Assembly: GCF_900048895.1 (NCBI RefSeq)
Contig: NZ_LT160636.1
Span: 140,813-204,812 of the forward strand
Reading direction: 5' to 3'
Source: Neglectibacter timonensis
Lineage (GTDB): Bacteria; Bacillota; Clostridia; Oscillospirales; Acutalibacteraceae
Length of the DNA: 64,000 bases
Shown here: positions 17,083 to 27,768 of the stretch, in pieces
Layout of the letters: the number at the start of each line of letters is the position of its first letter
Position numbering within the stretch: the stretch's first letter is position 1
Translations under genes and position numbers: made by a program
The notes under the pieces: generated by a model
Databases searched by the model: none
The model's input: only the letters and a program-made list of their open reading frames with translations
What the model was told of the DNA's origin: nothing

Positions 17083-19203
17083 GTGGCAGAGAATGAAAAA
17101 AAGAACAGCAGGACGCGCCGTACGCCTTCTTTGGAGAAGGCAGGGAAGCAGGCGGACCAGCCCTTGAGCGGCGCGGTGGATGCTCCCCGGGTCGGCAAGA
17201 TTTCCGGACCGAAAAGGAAACCGGCGGAAAAAGCCGCCCAAAAGCCTGAAGAAAAGCAGCCTGCGCAGCAGGGACGCCAGTCCCGTCAGAAGAAGGGCGG
17301 CAAGGCGGATAAGGCGCAAACGGAGCCGAAAGAGCAGAAGACCGGAAAGAGCGGCGCCAAGGAAGGCGTCAAAAAGCCTGAGGGCGGCAAGGGCAGGCAG
17401 CAGCGGGGCAAGCGCAGCAGCATCGGTACGGCGCCGATTGCCGCAGCCCAGCAGGCGCAGGTGATCAAGCAGGCCGCGGAGGCGGCCGCTCCGGTCAGGC
17501 AGCCGGCAAAGCGGGGCAGGGGCACAAGGCAGAAAAAATCGGCGAAACCCGCCATCAAGGCCTATTTTTTGGGCGGCCTCAACGAGATCGGAAAAAACTT
17601 CACCCTGTACGAATGTCAGGATGACATGGTGATTGTGGACTGTGGGCTGGCGTTTCCCGACGAGGAAATGCTGGGCGTGGACAGCGTGACCCCGGATTTT
17701 ACCTTTGTGGAGAAAAACCGGGATAAAATCCGGGGCGCGGTGATTACCCACGGGCATGAGGACCACATCGGCGCGGTGCCTTACCTGCTGAAGAAGCTGA
17801 ATGTGCCGGTATACGGCACGGCGCTCACCATCGGGCTGATCGAGGGCAAGCTCAAGGAGCACGGCCTTACCGGCACGGCCCGGCTTCAGGTGACCCCGCC
17901 CGGCTCCCACATTCAGCTGGGCTGTATGGATGTGGAGCTGATCCATGTAAACCACTCCATAGCCGACGCCGTGGCGCTGGCCATTCACAGCCCGGCCGGC
18001 GTGGTGGTGCACACGGGAGATTTCAAAATAGATTGTACGCCTGCCGAGGGGGAGATGATCGACCTGGCCCGTTTCGCGGAGCTGGGAAAGGAAGGCGTGC
18101 TGGCGCTGCTGGCGGATTCCACCAATGCGGAGCGTGCGGGCTACACCCAGACGGAGCAGACGGTGAACAATTCCTTGGATTCCCTGTTCATGAGAGCGGA
18201 GGGAAAGCGCATCATCGTGGCCACCTTCGCCTCCAGCATCAGCCGGGTGCAGATGATTATCAACTGCGCGGTGAAATACGGCAGGAAGGTAGCCCTTTCC
18301 GGCCGCAGCATGCTCAACGTGATGGGCATTGCCGGCGAGCTGGGCTACCTGAACATTCCGGACGGCGTGCTCATCGACCTGAACCTGATCAACCGGTACG
18401 AAGCGGGACAGATTGTGCTCATCACAACGGGCAGCCAGGGCGAGCCCATGTCGGCCCTGACCCGCATGGCGTTTTCCGATCACCGGCAGGTGGCCATCAA
18501 TCCCAATGATTTTATCATCATTTCGGCCCGTCCCATTCCCGGCAACGAGAAGACGGTGGGGGTTGTGGTGGATGAACTCTTAAAGCAGGGCTGTACGGTG
18601 ATTTACGAATCCATGTACGAGGTGCATGTTTCCGGCCATGCCTGCCAGGAGGAGCTGAAGCTGATTCACGGCCTGACGAAACCCAAATATTTCATCCCGG
18701 TCCACGGCGAGCAGAAGCACCTGCGCAAGCACGCTGGTCTTGCCATGGCCATGGGCATGGCAAAGGAAAATATCTTCATCGGGGATATCGGCAATGTACT
18801 GGAGCTCCATGAGGATCACATGAAGCAGCTGGCGGACGTGCCCGCGGGCAGCGTGATGGTGGACGGCCTGGGCGTGGGCGATGTGGGCAGCATTGTGCTG
18901 CGGGACCGCAAGCACCTGGCCGAGGACGGCCTGATCGTGGCGGTGTGCTCCATCGAATCCGGCACAGGCCACGTGGTATCCGGCCCGGATATCGTCTCCA
19001 GAGGCTTTGTGTATGTGCGGGAGTCGGAAGCTCTTATGGACGAAGCCCGAAAGCTGGTGTATAATACCCTTGAGGCCTGTGCGGAAAACAAAGTGCGGGA
19101 TTGGAGCGGGCTGAAGCAGAGCATCAAGGATGAGCTTTCCCGGTTCCTGTACCAGAAGACAAAGCGCAATCCCATGATCCTTCCCATCATCATGGAGGTG
19201 TGA
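17083..19203 (+). CDS. rnj: Ribonuclease J with long basic N-terminal extension
   Basis: 706 residues. GTG 17083 is chosen because AGGAGG lies 7 bases upstream. The metallo-beta-lactamase/beta-CASP core starts near residue 157 and has the zinc motif H223-G-H225-E-D227-H228 (HGHEDHIGA). The C-terminal RNase J domain is complete. Role: 5'-3' exonuclease and endonuclease for mRNA turnover and rRNA maturation. The first 156 residues are disordered and rich in Lys, Ala, Gln and Pro, unlike Bacillus RNase J1 (about 555 residues in total), and may bind RNA or partner proteins. Confidence 0.95.
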   Translation: MAENEKKNSRTRRTPSLEKAGKQADQPLSGAVDAPRVGKISGPKRKPAEKAAQKPEEKQPAQQGRQSRQKKGGKADKAQTEPKEQKTGKSGAKEGVKKPEGGKGRQQRGKRSSIGTAPIAAAQQAQVIKQAAEAAAPVRQPAKRGRGTRQKKSAKPAIKAYFLGGLNEIGKNFTLYECQDDMVIVDCGLAFPDEEMLGVDSVTPDFTFVEKNRDKIRGAVITHGHEDHIGAVPYLLKKLNVPVYGTALTIGLIEGKLKEHGLTGTARLQVTPPGSHIQLGCMDVELIHVNHSIADAVALAIHSPAGVVVHTGDFKIDCTPAEGEMIDLARFAELGKEGVLALLADSTNAERAGYTQTEQTVNNSLDSLFMRAEGKRIIVATFASSISRVQMIINCAVKYGRKVALSGRSMLNVMGIAGELGYLNIPDGVLIDLNLINRYEAGQIVLITTGSQGEPMSALTRMAFSDHRQVAINPNDFIIISARPIPGNEKTVGVVVDELLKQGCTVIYESMYEVHVSGHACQEELKLIHGLTKPKYFIPVHGEQKHLRKHAGLAMAMGMAKENIFIGDIGNVLELHEDHMKQLADVPAGSVMVDGLGVGDVGSIVLRDRKHLAEDGLIVAVCSIESGTGHVVSGPDIVSRGFVYVRESEALMDEARKLVYNTLEACAENKVRDWSGLKQSIKDELSRFLYQKTKRNPMILPIIMEV

Positions 19204-19308
19204 GGAACAGGTTTTGCGGCAGGCCGGTTTGGCCGGTCCGGCTCTGAAGAGAGGGCGTTCCGGCCGGGGCGGCGGCACAGGGCTTTAGAGAGAGAGTAGG
19301 GAGGAGAG

Positions 19309-21294
19309 GTGAGGGGATTGCGGCGCAGGAGGATCTGGACGGTTTCCCCCCTGTTTTATCTGATGGCGGCGGCCATGCTGGTCATGGCGCTGGTCACCTA
19401 CCGGTACAATAAAATTGCCTTTGCGGTGGAGATGACGGTATCCTGTCTGTCCATTCTGGCGGTAACCGCCTCGGATTTCCTGTTCCGGCGGAATGTGACC
19501 TCCACGGTGAAAACCGCCAAGAAGGTTCTGACGGCGGAAGAGGAATACGCCCTGGAGGAATTTGCCCTGCCGGTGGCCGTGGTGGCTCCTGCCGGGGATA
19601 TCGTATGGGCCAACGAGGCGTTTGCGGCCTCGCTCTGCGGCGGCGGGAATTTTATGGGGGAAAATGTGCTCAAATACATCTATCCCAAAACCTTCCGGCA
19701 GGTCATGGGGGAAAAGGGCACGGCCATTGCCCACGGCGGCCGGGAGTACACGGTTTACGGCGCCAGGGCGGAGCGAGGCTATATCCTTTATTTTGTGGAC
19801 GACACCTATTTCAAGGCGATTCACAAGGAGTACCGGGAAAAGCGCCCCGTGGTGTGCCTGGCGGCGTTCGACAACCGGGAGGAACTGGTGCGCGACAGCA
19901 TGGGCGGGGAGGAATCCCGCATTGTGGGCGAGGTGGACACCGTGCTGCGCAACTGGGTGGTGGGTGAGCTGGACGGTTTTGTCCACCGCCTGTCCATCGG
20001 GCGCTACCTCTTCCTGACGGATGAGGCGCATATTGAAGAGGCGAAATCCCGGCGTTTCCAGGTGCTGGACGAGGTGCGGGAGATCAAGAGCGCCAACAAC
20101 AAGATGAGCGCCACCCTGTCCATTGGCGTGGGCCGGGGAGCGGAGGATCTAGCGGAGAGCGAACGCTGGGCCCGGCAGGCGCTGGACATGGCCCTGGGAC
20201 GCGGCGGCGACCAGGTGGCTGTGAAGCAGAAGGGGGATACATACGAGTTTTTCGGCGGCCTTTCCAAGGGCGTTGAAAAACGGGATAAGGTGCGTACCCG
20301 CGTCATCGCGGCAACTCTTTCCGATCACATCAAGTCCAGCGACAGGGTGTTCATTATGGGACACAAGAATTCTGACCTGGACTGCATCGGCGCTGCGGTG
20401 GGCATGTGGGCGGCCATCCGGAAGGGCCTGGAGAAGCAGGCTTCCATAGTGGTCAACCGCAACCAGACCCTGGCAGGCGCGCTGATCGACAGCGTGGAGG
20501 AATCCTACGGCGAGGAGGAGCTTTTCATCAGCCCGCTGGAGGCCCTGCAGACGGCCACGGAACGCTCTCTGCTCATCGTGGTGGATACCCATTCGGTGAA
20601 TTTTGTGGAGAGCCGGGAGCTGCTTGACAGGGTTCCCCGTACGGTGGTCATCGACCATCACCGCATGATGGTCACCCATATCAAGAACGCGCTGATTTTT
20701 TATCATGAACCCTATGCAAGTTCCGCTTCTGAAATGGTGACGGAGCTTGCGCAGTACATCAAATCCTCCTCCATCGACCCGGTGGACGCCCAGGCGCTGC
20801 TGGCGGGGATTATGCTGGATACCAAGAACTTTGTGCTGAAGACAGGCGTGCGCACCTTCGAGGCGTCGGCCTATCTGCGAAGGAGAGGGGCCGACACCGT
20901 GGCGGTGAAGAAGCTCTTTTCCAACACCCTGGAAACCTATAAACAAAAATCCCAGCTGGTTTCAGGGGCCGAAATATACAAGGGCTGCGCCATCGCCACC
21001 TCCAGCTGGGAGTTTGAAGATCTGCGGATCGCCTCGGCCCAGGCGGCGGATGAACTGCTGTCCATCCAAGGGGTGAAGGCGTCCTTCGTGCTGTACCGCA
21101 CGGGTTCCGACGTGAACATATCCGCCAGGAGCCTGGGCGACGTGAACGTCCAGGTGATCCTGGAAGAGTTCGGCGGCGGCGGGCACTTTACCATGGCGGG
21201 TGCCCAGATCAAGAATATGACAATGAGCGACGCACGCAGGGCTTTGATCCGTGCGCTGGATGGAAAACTGGCCGAAATGACGGCCCAAAACTGA
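19309..21294 (+). CDS. gdpP: Cyclic di-AMP phosphodiesterase GdpP
   Basis: 661 residues from a GTG start with AGGGAGGAGAG upstream. Two N-terminal transmembrane helices (about 12-60) are followed by a degenerate PAS domain, a modified GGDEF domain (about 170-310) and a DHH/DHHA1 phosphodiesterase (about 335-655) with VIDHHRMM and the later [10 protein letters not shown] motif. It hydrolyses c-di-AMP to pApA and so controls osmotic and cell-wall homeostasis. Its place before rplI and dnaB is the standard Firmicutes order. Confidence 0.95.
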   Translation: MRGLRRRRIWTVSPLFYLMAAAMLVMALVTYRYNKIAFAVEMTVSCLSILAVTASDFLFRRNVTSTVKTAKKVLTAEEEYALEEFALPVAVVAPAGDIVWANEAFAASLCGGGNFMGENVLKYIYPKTFRQVMGEKGTAIAHGGREYTVYGARAERGYILYFVDDTYFKAIHKEYREKRPVVCLAAFDNREELVRDSMGGEESRIVGEVDTVLRNWVVGELDGFVHRLSIGRYLFLTDEAHIEEAKSRRFQVLDEVREIKSANNKMSATLSIGVGRGAEDLAESERWARQALDMALGRGGDQVAVKQKGDTYEFFGGLSKGVEKRDKVRTRVIAATLSDHIKSSDRVFIMGHKNSDLDCIGAAVGMWAAIRKGLEKQASIVVNRNQTLAGALIDSVEESYGEEELFISPLEALQTATERSLLIVVDTHSVNFVESRELLDRVPRTVVIDHHRMMVTHIKNALIFYHEPYASSASEMVTELAQYIKSSSIDPVDAQALLAGIMLDTKNFVLKTGVRTFEASAYLRRRGADTVAVKKLFSNTLETYKQKSQLVSGAEIYKGCAIATSSWEFEDLRIASAQAADELLSIQGVKASFVLYRTGSDVNISARSLGDVNVQVILEEFGGGGHFTMAGAQIKNMTMSDARRALIRALDGKLAEMTAQN

Positions 21295-21358
21295 AACAGA
21301 GAATCAGGCAAAGCGCAGGGCCGCGCCCCGCGCCTGCCGGAAGGGCATGGTGATTGCA

Positions 21359-21808
21359 ATGAAGGTTGTACTTTTGCAGGACGTGAAATCCGTAGGGAAA
21401 AAGGGGGAGCTGGTCAATGTTTCCGACGGCTATGGAAGGAACTTCCTGCTTCCCAGAAAGCTTGCCAAGGAGGCAAACGCCCAGGCGATGAACGAGCTGA
21501 AAAATGCCGAGGCCGCCAAAGAATTCAAAATCAAGACGGAGACCGAACAGGCCAATCAAAATGCGGAGAAGCTTTCCGGGAAAACCGTGAAGATTTATGC
21601 CAAAGCGGGCCAGGGCGGCAAGATTTTCGGTTCTGTAACCGCCAAGGAGCTGGCTGAGGAAATCGGCAAGCAGTTCGGTGTGGAGGTGGACAAGCGGAAG
21701 GTGGTGCTGGACGCGGATATCAAGGCGTTCGGAACCTTCGGCTTCGAGGTGAAATTCTATAACGGAATCACCACCACCATGAGCGTGGCTGTCTGTGAAA
21801 AAGAGTGA
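21359..21808 (+). CDS. rplI: 50S ribosomal protein L9
   Basis: 149 residues beginning [17 protein letters not shown], the classical L9 start; a start four codons earlier (21347) is possible but has poor spacing. It has the N-terminal 23S rRNA-binding domain, a long charged connecting helix (about 40-75) and the C-terminal domain with [10 protein letters not shown]. It lies 64 bases after gdpP and is probably cotranscribed with it. Confidence 0.96.
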   Translation: MKVVLLQDVKSVGKKGELVNVSDGYGRNFLLPRKLAKEANAQAMNELKNAEAAKEFKIKTETEQANQNAEKLSGKTVKIYAKAGQGGKIFGSVTAKELAEEIGKQFGVEVDKRKVVLDADIKAFGTFGFEVKFYNGITTTMSVAVCEKE

Positions 21809-22012
21809 GCTTTCTCTGCACAGAGGCTCATGAAAATGCTGTTGGAGCGTAGGGCGGTCTGTGGCCGCCCTTCCTGTCTTCCCAGGGCGGAAAGGATACG
21901 TTCTGTGGGAGGAAAAAAACGCGGCGGGCGGAGCGGCGCCGGAAGGGGCGCCCCGTCCAATCAGGGCTTTGCGGAAGCCCCGCGGCCTGAGAAAGGAAGA
22001 AAGTTTTAAGAA

Positions 22013-23398
22013 ATGGCTTTTGAGAGAGAATCCTTAGCGGCTCCCCAGGCGGCGCCCGGCATGGCGATGCCTTTCAGCCTGGAGGCGGAGCAGTCCGTGC
22101 TGGGCGCCATCCTTCTGGAATCCTCCTGTCTGCCCATCGTGACGGAGATTCTGCCCAGGCCAGACTATTTCTACGCGGTCAACAACCGCCTGATCTACGG
22201 GGCCATGCAGGAACTGTTTACTTTGGGCCGTCCGGTGGATTTTATCACCGTACTGGAAAAGCTGAAGGAAAACAGCGACTTTGAAGAGGCCACGGGCAAG
22301 GTGTACCTGACCCAGCTGGCGCAGATTGTTCCCTCCATTGCCAACGTGGAAATTTACGCCAACATTGTCCGGGACAAGTACGACGTGCGCACCCTGATGC
22401 AGGCCGCCCGCAGCATTCTGGACGACGCCAGCGAGGGCGCGGAGGAATCCAACCTGCTGCTGGACTCGGCGGAGCAGAAAATTTTCGATATCCGCCAGGG
22501 GAAGAGCATGCGGGGGCTGCAGCCAGTGCGGGAAATCCTGCTGGAGACCTTCGACCGCTTGGACAAGCTGAATTCCCCCGACAAGGACAAATACAGGGGC
22601 ATCCCCACCGGCATCGGTGAACTGGACGCCACCATCACAGGCCTGAACCGGTCCGATCTCATCATTCTGGCGGCCCGTCCCGGCATGGGCAAAACAAGCT
22701 TTGCGCTGAATATCTGCCGTCATGTCTCCCTGACGGCAAAGCGCCGGGTGGCCTTCTTCTCTCTGGAAATGGGCAAGGAACAGCTGGTTTCCCGGCTGCT
22801 CTCCAGCGAATCCCTGGTGGAGGGCACGAAGCTCAGGGCCGGAGACCTTTCGGAGGGGGAGTGGACCCGGCTGGTGGAGGCAGGGGACATCCTTTCCAGG
22901 GCAGACCTCTATTTTGACGACAGCCCCGGCATCACCGTGCCGGAGATGAAGGCAAAGGTGCGCAGGCTTAAGGGTGTGGAGCTTATCGTGATCGACTACC
23001 TGCAGCTGATGAACAGCGCAAAGCGCATTGACAACCGCGTACAGGAAATTTCTGAAATTACCCGGAATCTGAAAATCATGGCCAAGGAGCTGAACGTGCC
23101 GGTAATCGCCCTTTCCCAGCTGGCCCGTGCCAGCGAGAAGCGTACCGACCACAGGCCCGTCCTCTCCGACCTGCGTGATTCCGGCTCCATCGAGCAGGAC
23201 GCGGATATCGTGCTGTTCCTCTACCGGGACGACTATTATTCCAATTCCGAAGGCGGCGCGCCCGGCGAGGATGCGGACCAGAACAGCTGCGAATGCATCG
23301 TGGCCAAAAACCGCCACGGCGAATCGAAGGCCGTGCCCATGCACTGGCAGGGCGAGTTCATGCGCTTTACTTCCCGCGAGGTGATCCGGCATGAGTGA
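22013..23398 (+). CDS. dnaB: Replicative DNA helicase DnaB
   Basis: 461 residues. The N-terminal DnaG-interacting domain (about 15-125) opens with PFSLEAEQSVLGAIL. The RecA-like motor has Walker A ARPGMGKTSFAL near residue 222 and Walker B LIVIDYLQLM near residue 325. It is the hexameric 5'-3' helicase of the replication fork. Its last codons overlap tilS by 8 bases. A hairpin-rich 204-base gap (21809-22012) precedes it. Confidence 0.96.
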   Translation: MAFERESLAAPQAAPGMAMPFSLEAEQSVLGAILLESSCLPIVTEILPRPDYFYAVNNRLIYGAMQELFTLGRPVDFITVLEKLKENSDFEEATGKVYLTQLAQIVPSIANVEIYANIVRDKYDVRTLMQAARSILDDASEGAEESNLLLDSAEQKIFDIRQGKSMRGLQPVREILLETFDRLDKLNSPDKDKYRGIPTGIGELDATITGLNRSDLIILAARPGMGKTSFALNICRHVSLTAKRRVAFFSLEMGKEQLVSRLLSSESLVEGTKLRAGDLSEGEWTRLVEAGDILSRADLYFDDSPGITVPEMKAKVRRLKGVELIVIDYLQLMNSAKRIDNRVQEISEITRNLKIMAKELNVPVIALSQLARASEKRTDHRPVLSDLRDSGSIEQDADIVLFLYRDDYYSNSEGGAPGEDADQNSCECIVAKNRHGESKAVPMHWQGEFMRFTSREVIRHE

Positions 23399-24755
23399 TT
23401 TTCCGGAGCTGTCCGGGGCCGATTTTTCCGGGATTTCCCAGCGGGGAACCCTCGTGGTGGGGTTTTCCGGCGGCGCGGATTCCACGGTTCTGCTTCACTG
23501 CCTGCTGGAGGCAGCCGGCAGCCGGGACCGGATTGTGCTGGCCCATGTGAACCACGGCCTGCGCGGGGCGGAGGCGGACAGGGACGAGGCCTTCTGCCGG
23601 GAGCAGGCCGGAAAGCTGGGCGTCCGCTTTGCCTGCCTGCACACGGATGTGAAGGCCTTGGCTCAGCAGGAAGGCGTGAGCGTGGAAGTTTGCGGCAGAG
23701 AGGTGCGCTACCGCTTTTTTGAGTCCCTGCTGGAGGAGGGGGAAGGAACCATCCTCACCGCCCATCATGGGGACGACAATGCGGAAACCATGCTGATGAA
23801 CCTGGTGCGGGGCACGTCTCTTCTGGGGCTTTGCGGCATTCCCAGACAGAGGGGCCGTATCCTGCGGCCGCTTCTGCGGGTCAGCCGGGAGGAAATTGAA
23901 CAGTATTGCGCGGCCCGGGGGCTCGCCTATGTGACGGACAGCAGCAACCTGACGGACGAATACGGCAGAAACCGTATCCGGAACCGGGTGATGCCGCTGC
24001 TGCGGGAGGAAAACCCCAGGCTTTCCGAAGCAATGGGGCGCACGGCGGAAAGCCTGCGGCTGTTGCAGGAATATCTGGACGGGGAAGCGGAAAAACTTCT
24101 TTCCGGCGCCGTCCGGGACGGAAAGCTGGAAACCGGGCCGCTGCGGCAGGCCCATCCGGCTTTACGGCTGGAAGCGCTGAAGCTTTATTTGGAGGACCGC
24201 GGCTGCAGGGGCCTGGAAAAGCGGCATTTGGAAAGCGCGCAGTCTGTGGCTCTGCGGGGCGGGCGGTGTTCGCTGCCGGGCGGTTTTACGGCGGAGTGCG
24301 CCCAGAATCTGTTTTTTGCCTCTGCCCGGGACCAGGGGCAAACGGGGTTCTCGATCCCCGTTTTTGTGGGGAAAACAGTGCTGCCAAACGGGAAAATACT
24401 GATTTTGGAAAAGAAACCCTGCCCGGATCTGGAAAACGGAAGAAAAATTAATAATTTGTTGTTTAAAAATTCCTTTGACTATGCTACAATGACAGGAGTT
24501 TTCCTGGCCAGGACGAGAAGAGAGGGCGACAGGTTCACGCCTGTGGGAAGGCGTGTGACAAAAGGGCTCAAGCAGCTCTTTCAGGAACAGCGGGTTCCGG
24601 CCTCTCAGAGGGAGAACATGGTTCTGCTGGAATGCGGCGGGCAGATTGTCTTCTGTGAAGGCGTGGGCGTTGCAGAACCGTTCCGGATTACGCCGCGGAC
24701 GGAAACGCTTGTGGCCGTAACGGTGAGTAACCCGCTGCAAGAGGGGAAAGCTTGA
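23391..24755 (+). CDS. tilS: tRNA(Ile)-lysidine synthase
   Basis: 454 residues. The N-terminal PP-loop ATPase motif GFSGGADSTVLLH lies near residues 20-32. The TilS C-terminal domain includes EGDRFTPVGRR near residue 380. The enzyme adds lysine to C34 of the CAU-anticodon isoleucine tRNA so that it reads AUA codons. It overlaps dnaB and ends 7 bases before hpt, a typical tilS-hpt-ftsH run. Confidence 0.95.
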   Translation: MSDFPELSGADFSGISQRGTLVVGFSGGADSTVLLHCLLEAAGSRDRIVLAHVNHGLRGAEADRDEAFCREQAGKLGVRFACLHTDVKALAQQEGVSVEVCGREVRYRFFESLLEEGEGTILTAHHGDDNAETMLMNLVRGTSLLGLCGIPRQRGRILRPLLRVSREEIEQYCAARGLAYVTDSSNLTDEYGRNRIRNRVMPLLREENPRLSEAMGRTAESLRLLQEYLDGEAEKLLSGAVRDGKLETGPLRQAHPALRLEALKLYLEDRGCRGLEKRHLESAQSVALRGGRCSLPGGFTAECAQNLFFASARDQGQTGFSIPVFVGKTVLPNGKILILEKKPCPDLENGRKINNLLFKNSFDYATMTGVFLARTRREGDRFTPVGRRVTKGLKQLFQEQRVPASQRENMVLLECGGQIVFCEGVGVAEPFRITPRTETLVAVTVSNPLQEGKA

Positions 24756-24762
24756 AGAGAGG

Positions 24763-25341
24763 ATGGGTAATATGACGCCAAACATGGAAATGATGCAGGA
24801 CATCGAAGAGGTGCTCTTCACCGAACGGCAGATCGCCGTTATTGTGGAGCGCATCGGCAAGGAGATTTCCCGGGATTACCGGGGCAAGAACCTGCTTCTT
24901 GTCAGTGTGCTCAAGGGCTCGGTCGTGTTCATGGCGGATTTGATGCGTTCCATCGATATCCCTGCCCGCATCGATTTTATGGCGACTTCCAGCTACGGCT
25001 CGGGAGTGAAAACCTCCGGAGTGGTAAAGATTGTGAAGGATCTGGATATAGAGCTGGAGGGATACGATATCGTGATTGTGGAGGATATTCTCGACAGCGG
25101 CAAAACGCTGAGCTACCTTTTGGATATTTTGCAGTCCAGAGGGCCGAGAAGCATCCGCATCTGCACCCTGTTCGACAAGCCGGAACGCCGTGAAGTGGAT
25201 GTGCAGGCCACCTATACCGGCGCAGAGATTCCCGACGCCTTTATTGTGGGCTACGGTCTCGATTATGATGAAAAATACCGCAACCTGCCGTTCGTAGGCA
25301 TACTGAAGCCCTCTGTCTACGAAACAGCAGGAGCGGATTGA
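24763..25341 (+). CDS. hpt: Hypoxanthine phosphoribosyltransferase
   Basis: 192 residues. The PRPP-binding motif IVEDILDSGKTLS is intact near residues 105-118 and the flexible loop appears around SSYGSG. It salvages hypoxanthine and guanine to IMP and GMP with PRPP. The exact start is uncertain, since Met1, Met4 and Met8 are all possible. It sits between tilS and ftsH, as in Bacillus. Confidence 0.94.
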   Translation: MGNMTPNMEMMQDIEEVLFTERQIAVIVERIGKEISRDYRGKNLLLVSVLKGSVVFMADLMRSIDIPARIDFMATSSYGSGVKTSGVVKIVKDLDIELEGYDIVIVEDILDSGKTLSYLLDILQSRGPRSIRICTLFDKPERREVDVQATYTGAEIPDAFIVGYGLDYDEKYRNLPFVGILKPSVYETAGAD

Positions 25342-25359
25342 GTTTAGGGGGACAAATTT

Positions 25360-27360
25360 TTGGACAGCAATAAAAAGAAACTGCGCAACCTGCTGCTGTA
25401 TCTGGGAATCCCGATTGTGGTTCTGTTGATCATCGTCTTTCTGTTCAACAGGACGCCCCAGCAGGAAACCTACAAGTATTCCGATATTCTCAATTATTTC
25501 GAGTCGGGGCAGGTGACGTCCTACAGGCTGAACCTGGGTACGGGTGAAATGGTGCTGACGCTCAACGACGAGAAGAAGTCCACCGTGGGGTACGTTGTGC
25601 CCAGCGTGGACCTGTTCTACCGGAATGTGTCGGATTACATCACCGAGTACAACGACGCCCATCCCGATCAGAAGATGACCCAGGATATCATCCGGCCTGC
25701 GGAAACCAACTGGCTTTTGAGCTTCCTGCCAACCCTGATCCTGTTCGGCGGGCTCATCGTCTTCTGGGTGTTCATGATGCGCCGCCTGGGCAATTCCATG
25801 GGCGGCGGCGACAAGCAGATGAACTTCGGCAAGGCGAAGATCAAGCAGATGAGCGACGAGAAGCGCAAGACCACCTTTGCGGACGTGGCCGGCGCGGACG
25901 AGGAAAAAGAGGAACTGCGGGAGATTGTGGAGTTCCTGAAGAATCCCTCGAAATACAATACCCTGGGCGCACGCATCCCCAAGGGCGTGCTGTTGGTGGG
26001 CCCTCCCGGAACAGGTAAAACCCTGCTTGCCAGGGCTGTGGCCGGGGAGGCGGGCGTACCCTTCTTCTCCATCTCCGGCTCCGACTTTGTGGAGATGTTT
26101 GTGGGCGTGGGCGCTTCCCGTGTCCGCGACCTGTTCGACAAGGCCAAGAAAAACCATCCCTGCATCATCTTCATCGATGAGATCGACGCCGTGGGCCGCC
26201 AGAGAGGCGCAGGCCTGGGCGGCGGGCACGACGAGCGCGAACAGACGCTGAACCAGCTGCTGGTGGAGATGGACGGCTTCGGCGCCAACGAGGGCGTCAT
26301 CATGATCGCCGCCACCAACCGCCCGGATATCCTAGATCCCGCCCTGATGCGTCCCGGCCGTTTCGACCGCCAGGTCATGGTGGGCTATCCCGATATCAAG
26401 GGCAGGGAAGAGATCCTGCGTGTGCACGCCAAAGGAAAACCCCTGGCGCCCGATGTGGTGCTCTCCACCATAGCCAAGTCTACCGCCGGGTTTACCGGCG
26501 CGGACCTGGAAAACCTTTTGAACGAAGCAGCCCTTCTGGCAGCCCGGAAAAACCACAAGGCCATCACCATGGAGGAGATCGAAGAAGCCACCATCAAGGT
26601 GGTGGTGGGTACGGAGAAGAAGAGCCGTGTCATGAGCGAAAAAGAGAAAAAGCTCACCGCATACCATGAGGCGGGCCATGCCATTGCCACTTACTACTGC
26701 AAATCCCAGGACCCGGTGCATCAGATATCCATCATCCCCAGAGGGATGGCGGGCGGTTATACCATGCACCTGCCCACGGAGGACCGTTCCTATAAGAGCC
26801 GCAACGAAATGAAGGAAGAGTTGGTTGTGCTGCTGGGCGGCCGCGTGGCGGAGGCCCTGGTGCTGGACGATATCTCTACCGGCGCGTCCAACGACATCGA
26901 GCGGGCCACAAAGATTGCCCGCGCCATGGTGATGAAGTACGGCATGAGCGAAAAGCTGGGTCCCATCACCTACGGCACCGACGAGTCGAACCCCTTCCTT
27001 GGGAAGGAAATGGGCCATGTCAGCAACTATTCCGAGCAGACCGCTTCGGAGATCGACGAGGAAATTCAAACCATCATTTCCACCGCTTACGACAAGACGG
27101 AGCAGATTCTGAAGGAGCATATCGATGAACTGCACCGCCTGGCGGGCGTACTGTACGAAAAGGAAAAGCTGGATGGAAGCGAATTCCAGCAGGTTATGGA
27201 CGGCAGCCTGCTGCCGGGCGGCACGGCGGCCGCCGGCGAGCTGGGGGCAAGCGCTTCCCGGAGCGCAGCAGACCTGCCCTTCGGGGAAGAAGGCGGCGTT
27301 CCGCAGCCGGAGGTCCCCAGATCCATCGGGCCGGAAGGACCGTCGGACGGCGGCAAATAA
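25360..27360 (+). CDS. ftsH: ATP-dependent zinc metalloprotease FtsH
   Basis: 666 residues from a TTG start, with AGGGGGA 8 bases upstream. The order is: TM1 (about 10-28), a short extracytoplasmic domain, TM2 (about 123-143), an AAA module with [16 protein letters not shown] and the second region of homology ending GRFDR, then the HEAGH zinc protease site. It degrades misassembled membrane proteins and some soluble regulators. The C-terminal tail of about 60 residues after the protease domain is acidic and low complexity. An array of repeats follows directly. Confidence 0.96.
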   Translation: MDSNKKKLRNLLLYLGIPIVVLLIIVFLFNRTPQQETYKYSDILNYFESGQVTSYRLNLGTGEMVLTLNDEKKSTVGYVVPSVDLFYRNVSDYITEYNDAHPDQKMTQDIIRPAETNWLLSFLPTLILFGGLIVFWVFMMRRLGNSMGGGDKQMNFGKAKIKQMSDEKRKTTFADVAGADEEKEELREIVEFLKNPSKYNTLGARIPKGVLLVGPPGTGKTLLARAVAGEAGVPFFSISGSDFVEMFVGVGASRVRDLFDKAKKNHPCIIFIDEIDAVGRQRGAGLGGGHDEREQTLNQLLVEMDGFGANEGVIMIAATNRPDILDPALMRPGRFDRQVMVGYPDIKGREEILRVHAKGKPLAPDVVLSTIAKSTAGFTGADLENLLNEAALLAARKNHKAITMEEIEEATIKVVVGTEKKSRVMSEKEKKLTAYHEAGHAIATYYCKSQDPVHQISIIPRGMAGGYTMHLPTEDRSYKSRNEMKEELVVLLGGRVAEALVLDDISTGASNDIERATKIARAMVMKYGMSEKLGPITYGTDESNPFLGKEMGHVSNYSEQTASEIDEEIQTIISTAYDKTEQILKEHIDELHRLAGVLYEKEKLDGSEFQQVMDGSLLPGGTAAAGELGASASRSAADLPFGEEGGVPQPEVPRSIGPEGPSDGGK

Positions 27361-27370
27361 GCCAAGTCGT

Positions 27371-27622
27371 CGGGGAGCGGGCTAAACGTTTGAAGAAGTC
27401 CGAAGCCGGATGAAAAGTCTTTGGTCCTACCTTTCTCCAGAAAGGTAGGGGCATCGGGGAGCGGGCTAAACGTTTGAAGAAGTCCGAAGCCGGATGAAAA
27501 GTCTTTGGTCCTACCTTTCTTCAGAAAGGTAGGGGCATCGGGGAGCGGACCAAAAGTTTGGAGAGGTCCGAAGCCGGAACAAAAGTCTTTTGCCTCCTTT
27601 TCTTCAGAAAAGGAGGAGGGCG
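27371..27622 (-). repeat. Three tandem 84-bp repeat units
   Basis: Units begin at 27371, 27455 and 27539, an exact 84-base period. Units 1 and 2 are nearly identical; unit 3 is diverged. Each contains a short hairpin (CCTACCTTT loop AAAGGTAGG, or CTCCTTTTC/GAAAAGGAG) and the conserved block around AAACGTTTGAAGAAGTCCG. The same unit recurs in opposite orientation after the next gene. The rest of the gap to 27768 holds only the ribosome binding site of the next gene. Confidence 0.9.
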
Positions 27623-27768
27623 GCAACACTTGAACAGTTCTACTGCAAGCAAGGGGAATGGATACATTCCCTTTCTTGCTGTTTACAGACAGCCTCCAGC
27701 GGCAATGCTATAGCAGGCAATAGAAATTTCCGGGCAGAATTCTGCCGCGAGAAAGGAAAGGTAGATTC

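Noticed and set aside
16515..17096. 193-codon frame in the rnj leader
   Set aside because: It starts upstream of the rnj promoter, has no ribosome site, and its product has no recognisable fold.
27371..27622. Tandem 84-bp repeats as a CRISPR array
   Set aside because: There are no unique spacers; whole units repeat with divergence, and no cas genes are present.
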